From NCBI GenBank assembly GCA_019058315.1, contig JAHPZH010000001.1:135938-199937 (forward strand): DNA of 64,000 nt. Direction: 5' to 3'. Under the pieces are notes generated by a model. That model had not been told where the DNA came from. It worked only from the letters and a program-made list of their open reading frames with translations, and did not search any database. The stretch is from Candidatus Helarchaeota archaeon (GTDB lineage: Archaea; Asgardarchaeota; Lokiarchaeia; Helarchaeales; RDOG01). Positions 38,013 through 45,275 of the stretch are shown here, in pieces (the stretch's first letter is position 1; every line of letters begins with the position of its first letter). Both the position numbers and the translations under genes were made by a program.

Positions 38013-38123
38013 TGTCTTACACATATTTAAATGTGTCTTACACAAAATATCATTTGTAATACAAAAAAATTTTTCAAAGTATCCATTTTTTAATGTAAGA
38101 CGGAAATTCCTTTTTGTAAGACA
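38013..38123. promoter_or_regulatory. Operator-like box array upstream of the RHH gene
   Basis: TGTCTTACA occurs at 38013-38021 and 38034-38042, a variant TGTAATACA at 38055-38063, and the inverted form TGTAAGAC(A) at 38094-38101 and 38115-38123. Starts are spaced 21, 21, 39 and 21 bases, so most boxes lie two helical turns apart on one face of the DNA. Ribbon-helix-helix proteins often bind such iterated short boxes cooperatively for autoregulation or plasmid partition. Confidence 0.7.
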
Positions 38124-38470
38124 AAAAATTATGTGCTAGATCAAGTATCAAGAAAAAATTTGACCTCAAGAAATTTTAATTTTGATCATAATCAAAATCC
38201 TGAAAAAAATTAATTCAAAAAAAAATACATAATCCAGAAAAATTTGATCTTGAATTAAGTCTGAACTTGAAAAAAAATTTGTTAAAAAAAAAATTTTTTT
38301 AGTTTGTAATCTCAAAAAAATTTTAAATTGAAAAATCCAAATTTCAAAAATTTTATTCAAAAAAAATCTCAAAAAATCTGTCTTCAAAAAATGTTAATTA
38401 TGTAAATCTTGATTTTGAAAAAACTTAGTCTCAAAAAATTTTATTTTAGAATTAAAAGATCGAAAAAAAT
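38124..38470. repeat. A-tract-rich low-complexity noncoding stretch
   Basis: About 350 bases dominated by phased A/T runs, with a loosely repeated ctcaaaaaattt motif (several copies, such as around 38310, 38370 and 38431). No coding frame with credible composition is present on either strand. Such DNA is often curved or easily melted. Next to an RHH operator it could be a partition site or a replication start, but nothing in the sequence proves that. Confidence 0.45.
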
Positions 38471-38770
38471 TTCTTATGAGCATGATTCATAATTTAACCT
38501 TGATTTTATTAATTTTCGATTATATGATAAAAATAAACTGGTTTATTCTAAAAATTTTAACAAAAAAATTATGAAGATATATATATCTCCTCGTATTTTA
38601 TTCTATTACTGATTCTCTTATTTTTGAGATTGGAATGATCCTTATGGAACATATGACGTAGCGAATAGGATTCCGGAAATTCAAGAAATCACTTTAGGAT
38701 CAAAATTTTAATCTAGTGATTTAAAGGTCAATAAGTATTACATATTTATGACTTTATAAATTCCTGGATC

Positions 38771-38838
38771 TTATTCAGCGAGTATCGTTCGGAGGTTAAA
38801 TAAGCCAAAACAAGGCTACTATGCGATTCGTTGAATAA
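38771..38838 (+). ncRNA. Candidate structured RNA or leader upstream of the ubiquitin-like operon
   Basis: TTATTCAGCGA (38771-38781) pairs with TCGTTGAATAA (38828-38838) over 11 bases with one G-U pair. After a two-base bulge, ATCG (38784-38787) pairs with CGAT (38824-38827). An inner hairpin AGCC/GGCT (38803-38806 with 38814-38817) sits in the loop. The segment is richer in G+C than the surrounding noncoding DNA. It might be an independent RNA, a long 5' leader of the operon at 39053, or part of an element end. No known RNA family is recognised. Confidence 0.4.
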
Positions 38839-39052
38839 TAAAAGGATCAAATTACTAAAAAATTAATTCTATAAATTACAATAGAGATTTTTCTAATATG
38901 GGTTAGGCTACACCATTTACCGCATTCTAAGCGCAATATAGGAAGGTTTATAAACAATGGACTGATCATAGAATACAAAATAAATCAAAAATGAAAAAAA
39001 AGAAATAAAATAATGAAATGTCTCTAAAAACTGAAAAATAGGTGGTGAAAAA
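38839..39052. other. Noncoding stretch before the ubiquitin-like operon
   Basis: No credible gene on either strand. A mixed-composition block (around 38900-38965, gggttaggctacacc and ggaaggtttataaac) stands out from AT-rich flanks and contains a possible TATA element (tttataaa near 38949). It probably belongs to the promoter or leader of the gene starting at 39053. Confidence 0.35.
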
Positions 39053-39274
39053 TTGGTAAAAAAAATCAAAGTCAAAGTACTCTCGGTAAATGGACATGAA
39101 ACTTATTCAGTCGCAATTCAAAAAATTCCTGAATTTATGGAATCACAATTAGACAATAATCATGTTGCATATTGTGAACCTATGAAAAAGATTGTTGAAA
39201 CTGAAACAGAACTAGAATATATCTTAGAAATGGTTAGTGAAATTACAATCATCCCTAAAATTCGTGGAGGTTAA
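39053..39274 (+). CDS. Small beta-grasp/ubiquitin-like protein ending in Gly-Gly
   Basis: 73 residues. It begins with two predicted strands (KKIKVKVLSVNG, HETYSVAIQ), then a helix, a strand, and the ending VSEITIIPKIRGG. That terminal pattern, D/S-E-(V/I)-x-(I/F)-I-P-x-x-x-G-G, is the hallmark of MoaD/ThiS/Urm1-type beta-grasp proteins, whose Gly-Gly is adenylated for sulfur transfer or protein conjugation. No E1, E2 or JAB protease gene is adjacent, so the activating enzyme would be elsewhere. TTG start behind GGTGGTG. The Gly-Gly codons (GGA GGT) double as the Shine-Dalgarno of the next gene. A sulfur-carrier role is the main alternative to conjugation. Confidence 0.6.
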   Translation: MVKKIKVKVLSVNGHETYSVAIQKIPEFMESQLDNNHVAYCEPMKKIVETETELEYILEMVSEITIIPKIRGG

Positions 39275-39275
39275 T

Positions 39276-40001
39276 ATGAAAAATCAGAAAAATAAACAAA
39301 TTCGCTTAAAATTATCTCATGATTGGTCCAAGTTTAATGGAAAAGAATTTGAAAAAGTTAGAAATCAACGAAATTTTCAGATTGGTGAAATTTTAAAGAA
39401 AGCAGATCAATTTTATTTGACCACAAAAAAGGGTCTTAAAGAAATTACGAAAAAATTTGCTTATAAAAAAATAATCAAACATGAAAAGATTAACCCTGAG
39501 GAACTTACGAAAGGTTATTTTCCTAGAAGCGGATATCGAAGATCATTTGGTTCTAAAAAGAAAATTGTGATAAAACATAACAAAACACCTGGCCTATACT
39601 GCTATGAACGCTACTTGGGAGCATCAATTAAAGCAGGAATTTCAATAACTCTCCATACAAGTAATAAAAAAGTTAAAGATCTCATTAAAATATTTAATGC
39701 TCGAATTGGTCGTCCATATCAGCCACCAACATTTTCTCCTGAAGCTATAAACAAGGCAAAGAAAGAATTGAAAAATTTGATAAAAATTAATAATCAATTA
39801 AAAGTTGTAAATGATAATTTGGTGGTTACTAGTAAAAATGGAAGAATTTATAATATAAATCTTCTTTCTGGAGCTGTTTCATCTAAAAAGAAAAGTTATA
39901 TTTGTACTTGGAGTTCAACCACAAGACTACCTTTACCTGATGAAATTATTGCTAAAGCTTTAACTATTGCTTATAAACCAAAACAAATTAGAACGCTATA
40001 A
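39276..40001 (+). CDS. Basic protein of unknown family, co-transcribed with the Gly-Gly protein
   Basis: 241 residues from ATG 39276, chosen over the earlier in-frame ATG because GGAGGT lies directly upstream. Lys-rich throughout, with conserved-looking blocks KTPGLYCYERYLGASIKAG and YICTWSSTTRLPLPDEII near the C-terminus. No JAB, E2 or ThiF motif is present. The Arg/Lys-rich N-terminus suggests nucleic-acid binding. The stop of the Gly-Gly gene lies one base before this start, so the two proteins are made together. Confidence 0.6.
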   Translation: MKNQKNKQIRLKLSHDWSKFNGKEFEKVRNQRNFQIGEILKKADQFYLTTKKGLKEITKKFAYKKIIKHEKINPEELTKGYFPRSGYRRSFGSKKKIVIKHNKTPGLYCYERYLGASIKAGISITLHTSNKKVKDLIKIFNARIGRPYQPPTFSPEAINKAKKELKNLIKINNQLKVVNDNLVVTSKNGRIYNINLLSGAVSSKKKSYICTWSSTTRLPLPDEIIAKALTIAYKPKQIRTL

Positions 40002-40075
40002 TTAAGGCGATGATGATTTTAAGCAGCGATCTGAGCTAAAAAGCCGGGAAATTAAGGATCTAAAGGTGTCAATAC

Positions 40076-40357
40076 ATGTCTGGCGAAGGTTGGAAGACTT
40101 ACAATCGACGAATAAGATATCGAATGAATAATGCTATTAAGAGGCTCAAAAATAATATTAATTCTAATATCTTTATTGAAATTTTTTTAAAAAAACCAGT
40201 TAAACCACGAGGTTGTCCATGTTGTGCTTATTCAAAAAAACATTATATGTCCCCAGTTAGAATTAACCATCCAAAGAAGAATAAACACCATAACAGCACT
40301 CTAATGCGAAATTCCTATCAAATACTTGCTAAATTAAAAAAATCTACAAGAATTTGA
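40076..40357 (+). CDS. Small basic Cys/His-rich protein, unknown
   Basis: 93 residues, strongly basic, with a Cys cluster GCPCCAY (about 46-52) and the motif HPKKNKHHNST near the C-terminus, which is shared with the next protein and could bind zinc or nucleic acid. ATG 40076 is behind AAGGTG. Same strand and same block as the ubiquitin-like gene. No named family is recognised. Confidence 0.55.
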   Translation: MSGEGWKTYNRRIRYRMNNAIKRLKNNINSNIFIEIFLKKPVKPRGCPCCAYSKKHYMSPVRINHPKKNKHHNSTLMRNSYQILAKLKKSTRI

Positions 40358-40363
40358 AGTCAA

Positions 40364-40612
40364 ATGTATATAAAGTTTAAAAATCGATTCAAAAGAAGAC
40401 AAATAAAAGGCTTACGTGCTAGAATTAGGTCAGATTTAACCCATAAAAAATTTGATGATGCTAATAATTGGTTCTTACAATTACATTATAGATACTACTA
40501 TTATCATGCTCGTAGATCCCATCCAAAACATAATCTTCATCATAATAATACAAGAAATCGTTATTTTATACGAAAATTAAGGGTCGTAAAAGCCTTTAAA
40601 CAAAAATTTTAA
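40364..40612 (+). CDS. Small basic His-rich protein, unknown
   Basis: 82 residues, very basic (many Arg/Lys) with Tyr-rich HYRYYYYHARR and the motif HPKHNLHHNNT, matching HPKKNKHHNST in the preceding protein (H-P-K-x-N-x-H-H-N-x-T), so the two are probably related. It starts 7 bases after the previous stop. Probably nucleic-acid or metal binding; no further claim. Confidence 0.5.
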   Translation: MYIKFKNRFKRRQIKGLRARIRSDLTHKKFDDANNWFLQLHYRYYYYHARRSHPKHNLHHNNTRNRYFIRKLRVVKAFKQKF

Positions 40613-40631
40613 AGAAAACTCTCCTTTTAAC

Positions 40632-41894
40632 TTAGCGTTCTGGGTGTTGTATACTTTTTGGAATCCATTGTATTTCAGCGCCCCGTTTTTTTAATTTTTT
40701 AACCACTTTCTTAGTTGGGTTGCCCTGTTTTTTCAATGTTTCTGTTAAAGTAATATTTTTTAACAATTCGCACTCCAATAATGATTCGGGGAGGACAATA
40801 TTTTCATTTTCTTGAAGATTTAATCTCTTTAATGATGATATTTTACCGATTGAGTAAGGTAATGTGTTTAAAGCACAATTACTTGCATCTAATTCTTCAA
40901 GTTGAGTTAATGTGCCTATTTCAGCTGGTAATTTCTTAATTGGGTTTTCTCCTACATTAAGAGATTTAAGAGATGAAAGTGAGCATAAAGATTCTGGAAG
41001 TGTTGATAAATTATTTCTCCAAACTCCAAGAACTCTTAAAGATTTTAAATTTCCGATTGATTCTGGGAGCTGGGAAATCGAATTATCATATAAATTAAGT
41101 TCTTCCAAAGATTTCAAATTTCCAATACAAGCCGGAACGTTTTTAATTTGATTATTGCTTAGCTGGAGATGAGTTAAATTCTTTAAAGAACAGAGCCAAT
41201 TTGGTATTTCTTCAATTCCTCCTACTTTCACGCTAGATCCTGGAGGGTCTGTACGAGGTTCTGGCCATTCCTCCCTCGCGTTATCATTGGCATAAAGTTG
41301 TTCTAATTCTTTTAATCCGCTTAACACTTCTGGGAGCTTTGTAAATCTATTACCACTCATCCATAATATCTTCAAAGAAGTTAGATTACTGAAGCTAGGT
41401 GGAAGATCTGATAATTCCATTTCATAAGGACTACCTGTTAAATATAACTCTTCAAGATTTACAAGGGCATCTAATGAATCGGGTATTTCTTTTAATTGAT
41501 TTCCTCCTAAATGGCATCTCCGAAGTGAACTCAGCGAAGTAAACATAGCTTTTGGTATATTATTTAATTGATTATTATGAAGATAAAGATCTTCAAGATT
41601 TGAGAGTGAACCTAAAGATGTGGGAATATTTTTTAATTGACCTTCATAAACCCAAAGTGTTTTAAGAAATTTGAGAAACCCAATGGTATCTGGCAATGAT
41701 TTTAAATTAAATTTATGGAGTCCAAGACCTATGACATGATTATCTTCGGCAGCAAACCCGACTGTGTCGTGTTCAATAGAATTTACAAGTAAAAGTCTTC
41801 TATTTAATTTTTTTTCTATGGTTCTAAGAACTTGTGCTTCGATTCGAGGGAGTTCAGCTTTATTAAAATTAATAAGTTCAGATTCCATATACAA
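40632..41894 (-). CDS. Leucine-rich-repeat protein (Ras-group/ROCO-type repeats)
   Basis: 420 residues with about 13 LRRs of 22-26 residues having the LxxLxxLxLxxNxLxxLPxxIGxLxx pattern (about 55-390), capped by a short N-terminal region. No signal peptide or transmembrane part, so intracellular. This LRR subtype is typical of eukaryotic Ras-binding and ROCO proteins. Start ATG 41894 with GAGGG upstream. It lies 6 bases after the CoA-transferase stop, so it is co-transcribed with a metabolic gene, which is unexpected. Binding partner unknown, though the several small GTPases of the window are candidates. Confidence 0.87.
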   Translation of the reverse strand: MYMESELINFNKAELPRIEAQVLRTIEKKLNRRLLLVNSIEHDTVGFAAEDNHVIGLGLHKFNLKSLPDTIGFLKFLKTLWVYEGQLKNIPTSLGSLSNLEDLYLHNNQLNNIPKAMFTSLSSLRRCHLGGNQLKEIPDSLDALVNLEELYLTGSPYEMELSDLPPSFSNLTSLKILWMSGNRFTKLPEVLSGLKELEQLYANDNAREEWPEPRTDPPGSSVKVGGIEEIPNWLCSLKNLTHLQLSNNQIKNVPACIGNLKSLEELNLYDNSISQLPESIGNLKSLRVLGVWRNNLSTLPESLCSLSSLKSLNVGENPIKKLPAEIGTLTQLEELDASNCALNTLPYSIGKISSLKRLNLQENENIVLPESLLECELLKNITLTETLKKQGNPTKKVVKKLKKRGAEIQWIPKSIQHPER

Positions 41895-41900
41895 ATTCCC

Positions 41901-43088
41901 TCAGATTATTCCTTGCTTCTTTAAATTTACTAGATCATCTTCTGAATAATTTAAAAGATCACAAAAAATTTCTTTATTATTAACACCAAGATCAGGAGCT
42001 TTAGTATCTACAGATCCTGGGGTTTTAGAATACTTTAAAATAACTCCAGGAATGGTTGCCTTTTCAACTCCTTTAAATTTAAACTTAGTAATTAACATAT
42101 CTCTAGCCTTTAGTTGAGGATGATCTCTAATTTCATCACTTTTAATAACAGGTCCACACGGAATTCTTTCTTTTTCAAGGATATCTATTATTTCATCTCT
42201 AGTATGTTCTAAGGTCCATTCATCGAGATATGCGTCCCATTCTTCAGCATTTCTAATTCTTTTCATAGGATTGCTAAAACGTTTATCACGATATAATTCT
42301 GGTTTCCCTATGCAATTACAAAGTCTTTCAAATTGTTTTTCTGTAATACACACAATTGCAACTCGGTTATCATCGCCAGTTGGATATTGATTATAAGTAG
42401 GTAAGATAATAGGTGAGTCTAAATCCCTTTCTTTTGCGACATCAATAAATTCTCGAGCATGTGCAAAAAAATTCATAGCATACATCATGTCATGCATGCT
42501 TAAATCAATTGCTTGTCCAACTCCTGTCCTCTCACGGTAAAATAGTGCTTGTGAAATTCCAAGAGCTATAAAATTTCCCGCAGAAATGTCTGCTATCGGC
42601 ATTCTTGGAGCTTTTTTAATATTCATTGTGTGCAAAACGCCCCCAACTGCTTGGGCAATAACATCAAATGCTGTTTTCTTACAATATCTTTCAATGCCTT
42701 TCTGACCAAACCCAGAAATTGCTGCGTAAATTAATCGGGGATTGATTTTTTTTAACACAGTTTCATAATCAAGATTCCATTTAGCTAATGTGCCTGGAGT
42801 AAAATTTTCAAGTAAAACATCGCATTCTGTTATTAGTTTTTTAAAAATCTCTTGTCCTTCTTTTACTCTTAAGTTTAAAGTTATTGATTTCTTATTTCTA
42901 TTTAATATACAGAAAAGTGGTGCAACTTGCTTATCGAACATTAGAAAAATTCTAAAGGCTTCTCCAGCACCAGGAGGTTCTATTTTTATAACTTCTGCTC
43001 CTTGATCTGCCAATAACATAGAGCCCCAAGGTCCAGAAAGAAATTGAGAAAGATCTGCTACTCTTATTCCTTCTAATAATTTTGCCAT
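41901..43088 (-). CDS. Family III CoA-transferase (CaiB/BaiF type)
   Basis: 395 residues, moving CoA between carboxylic acids. N-terminal GIRVADLSQFLSGPWGSMLLADQGAEVIKIEPP is the CoA-site signature. ENFTPG (95-100) and ISGFGQKG (124-131) are family blocks. The catalytic Asp lies in PIADISAG (Asp167), matching the Asp of formyl-CoA transferase. The family is frequent in anaerobic degradation of carnitine, bile acids and alkyl-succinates; the substrate here is unknown. It heads a two-gene operon with the LRR protein. Confidence 0.9.
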   Translation of the reverse strand: MAKLLEGIRVADLSQFLSGPWGSMLLADQGAEVIKIEPPGAGEAFRIFLMFDKQVAPLFCILNRNKKSITLNLRVKEGQEIFKKLITECDVLLENFTPGTLAKWNLDYETVLKKINPRLIYAAISGFGQKGIERYCKKTAFDVIAQAVGGVLHTMNIKKAPRMPIADISAGNFIALGISQALFYRERTGVGQAIDLSMHDMMYAMNFFAHAREFIDVAKERDLDSPIILPTYNQYPTGDDNRVAIVCITEKQFERLCNCIGKPELYRDKRFSNPMKRIRNAEEWDAYLDEWTLEHTRDEIIDILEKERIPCGPVIKSDEIRDHPQLKARDMLITKFKFKGVEKATIPGVILKYSKTPGSVDTKAPDLGVNNKEIFCDLLNYSEDDLVNLKKQGII

Positions 43089-43255
43089 GATTATTCAAGT
43101 CTTTTTATTTACTATAAAATTAAAACAACATAATTCCAATTTAGAATTAATATTTAAATTATTTTCAGATAAAATGGTGATATTTTGGTTTAAAATTAAT
43201 TTGAAATGAGTTGTAATATAAATATAAAAAATTCCTAAAAAATACTAGGGTTTAT

Positions 43256-44011
43256 ATGATAAGATCTAAATTTTTAATAACTTCTATAGGCAGTATATTT
43301 TTTACGGCGATTTCATTCCTATATGCTATTATTCAAGATTTTATTCCTTTCTTAAAAATTAATAACACTCAATTTTTTTTCTTGATTTGTCCAGGATTAA
43401 TCTCAATAGCGATTGGATTTTTGAAGTACTATCAAGAATGTGAAAGTAAATACGCAAAGATATTACCTTTAGTAGTTTTTATTCTTGCTTTAGTTATTAG
43501 TGCCCTTTTAATTATATATTACTCCCTATTGACAATTTATGAGTCGAATATTATATTTATACAAAATTATTTTACTTTATGGGCTATTTCGCACCATTTT
43601 TTTTGTCTATTATTTTTTTTAATTTCATTCTATTTCTTTTTAGCTTCATATGATGAGAGACATTCTTCAACTTCAAGTGAAAGTACAAGTATTATTTCAC
43701 TTAAAATATTAAGCGGTCTTGCAATATTAATTTTAATTTGCTATCATTGGAGTTGTTATAGTGTATATTATCAATCACAATTAAAGGATATTACGCTTAA
43801 TTACACTGAAGAAATTGGATCTTTTTATGGTGGAACTTGGAAATTTAAATATAGCGATGAAGAGATTTTTGGTTTTATAATGGCACTAATTTTTCTTATA
43901 AAAAGTGGAATTGTTTTTGATTTAAAACGATGGACATTGTCTTTTTGGTCTATTGGGGTAATAGGGATCCTTATTAGTCTAATTATGTATTTTGAATATA
44001 CTAGAGACTGA
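43256..44011 (+). CDS. Multi-spanning membrane protein, unknown
   Basis: 251 residues with about seven hydrophobic spans and a Ser/Thr-rich loop (residues 143-152). No family recognised. ATG at 43256. Its stop lies four bases from the stop of the convergent 7TM-longin gene. It may have a related topology to the membrane halves of the longin sensors, but no longin domain is present. Confidence 0.6.
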   Translation: MIRSKFLITSIGSIFFTAISFLYAIIQDFIPFLKINNTQFFFLICPGLISIAIGFLKYYQECESKYAKILPLVVFILALVISALLIIYYSLLTIYESNIIFIQNYFTLWAISHHFFCLLFFLISFYFFLASYDERHSSTSSESTSIISLKILSGLAILILICYHWSCYSVYYQSQLKDITLNYTEEIGSFYGGTWKFKYSDEEIFGFIMALIFLIKSGIVFDLKRWTLSFWSIGVIGILISLIMYFEYTRD

Positions 44012-44015
44012 ATTT

Positions 44016-45125
44016 TTATTGGGATTTCCATCCTCCGGGTAAAAATCCAAAATATTTTTCAACAGCTTCATCAGCGGGCTTAAAAACTGACATTTCCACG
44101 GATCCTTCTAAATAATTGGAAAATTCAGATTCAAAAAAATCAGTAAATTTGTTCAATGCTATTTTTAAAGTCCCTGATGATGTATTAGAAACAATGAAAG
44201 CACCCATACTTTCTCTTAAATCCAATAAAATATGATGGTCTCCAAAGATAATCTCTTTCATTTGTGATTTAATCCCGAAAGCTTCTTCCATAAAGGCTCG
44301 TATTCCTGAAATCATGCCAGAGATAAGACCCTCATCAAGTTTTTTAGAAGGATCAAAAATTTTAGTAAAAAGATTAATTCCTGAAGCATTAATTACCATA
44401 AGACTCTCAACCTCAAAGGGTAAAACAAAAGCAACGTCTGGATCTTTTACGTATGCCATTCCTTGCAAAGCCACACTAATTCCACTGACTAATAACATTA
44501 ATGCTGGAAAAAAAATGATCATTCTAACTATAGAGGCAATTATATTTCCAAAAACTCCAAATACAGCGCCCACTATAAACCAAATTGCTTGATCTTTTTG
44601 TGCAGAAGTAACTGCAACTTTTCTAACTCGATATGCAGTTATTATGTATTCTAGACCAATTCCTAGTAGAATTATTGCCTGAATAATGGAGAATAAAGTA
44701 GAAGGTCTTGTTAAATATCCAAAATTTTGAATATCTTCTAATCTTAAATAACTGTAGAATGGATTAATTATCATCAATACGATAGTCCAACTTACTGCAC
44801 AAGCAAAGAAAATAGCCCTTGGCATATTTATTTTATCATAATTTATAATTTCTAGAAATAAGAAGAGAGCATAAAATCCTAAATAGGAAGAAGTTATAGC
44901 AACAACTGCAAAGGAATAAGCAGCGATTCTAGGTTCGAATATTGGATAAAATGTAGAACCTATTGCCCAAAAATTAGCAAGAGCAAAATAGCTTGCAAAG
45001 ATTAAAGTAGATGAGTTTCTCGATTTAAAATAACTATGTATTAATATTATTATAATTATAGTCATAATTATAACTGCAATTATTCCTATGATTAAATGGG
45101 GATAAAACGTACTTCCAATTGGCAA
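44016..45125 (-). CDS. 7TM protein with C-terminal longin-like domain (A)
   Basis: 369 residues. Seven hydrophobic spans occupy about 8-225, with the N-terminus outside by the usual charge rule. The cytosolic C-terminal domain (about 236-369) begins with VESLMVINASGINLFTKIFD and has the strand-helix pattern of longin/roadblock sensors (GHDHHILLD and SNYLEG...VF blocks). TTG start at 45125 behind GGGAG. Two further proteins of the same layout are encoded at 51.4 and 52.6 kb. A signal-receiving membrane protein that regulates GTPases is a reasonable guess, but it is inference. Confidence 0.65.
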   Translation of the reverse strand: MPIGSTFYPHLIIGIIAVIIMTIIIIILIHSYFKSRNSSTLIFASYFALANFWAIGSTFYPIFEPRIAAYSFAVVAITSSYLGFYALFLFLEIINYDKINMPRAIFFACAVSWTIVLMIINPFYSYLRLEDIQNFGYLTRPSTLFSIIQAIILLGIGLEYIITAYRVRKVAVTSAQKDQAIWFIVGAVFGVFGNIIASIVRMIIFFPALMLLVSGISVALQGMAYVKDPDVAFVLPFEVESLMVINASGINLFTKIFDPSKKLDEGLISGMISGIRAFMEEAFGIKSQMKEIIFGDHHILLDLRESMGAFIVSNTSSGTLKIALNKFTDFFESEFSNYLEGSVEMSVFKPADEAVEKYFGFLPGGWKSQ

Positions 45126-45227
45126 ATAATTACTCCCTTTTTTTTATTATTTTTTATTATTATTAGTTATAGATTTTAAAATTATATTTTAAAATATCAC
45201 GATTACAGTATTAAAATAATTATAAAA

Positions 45228-45247
45228 TACTATGAATGTTCATAGTA
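45228..45247. promoter_or_regulatory. 20-bp palindrome upstream of thiolase
   Basis: TACTATGAA-TG-TTCATAGTA is a perfect nine-base inverted repeat with a two-base centre, ending 28 bases before the thiolase start. Size and position fit a dimeric repressor operator such as those of TetR-type acyl-CoA regulators. Identity of the regulator is unknown. Confidence 0.55.
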
Positions 45248-45275
45248 AATGTTTTTTTTAAATAGGTGAAGAATT

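Noticed and set aside
38166..38387. 73-codon open frame on the minus strand in the A-rich stretch
   Set aside because: Composition is Phe/Ile/Lys low complexity caused by A/T runs, with no Shine-Dalgarno, and it looks like noise.
38577..38590. AGATATATATATCT palindrome
   Set aside because: Alternating AT sequence is expected by chance in a spacer this AT-rich and it has no neighbouring partner site.
40002..40060. Possible box C/D guide RNA between two genes of the ubiquitin-like operon (ATGATGA at 40009 and CTGA at 40031)
   Set aside because: C and D'-like boxes are present 14 bases apart, but no C' or final D box follows and the closing stem is only three weak pairs, so it is more likely chance.
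36599..40612. Integration borders (att repeats or tRNA target) of a mobile element
   Set aside because: No tRNA gene, integrase or convincing flanking direct repeat was found, so the element is suggested only by gene content.
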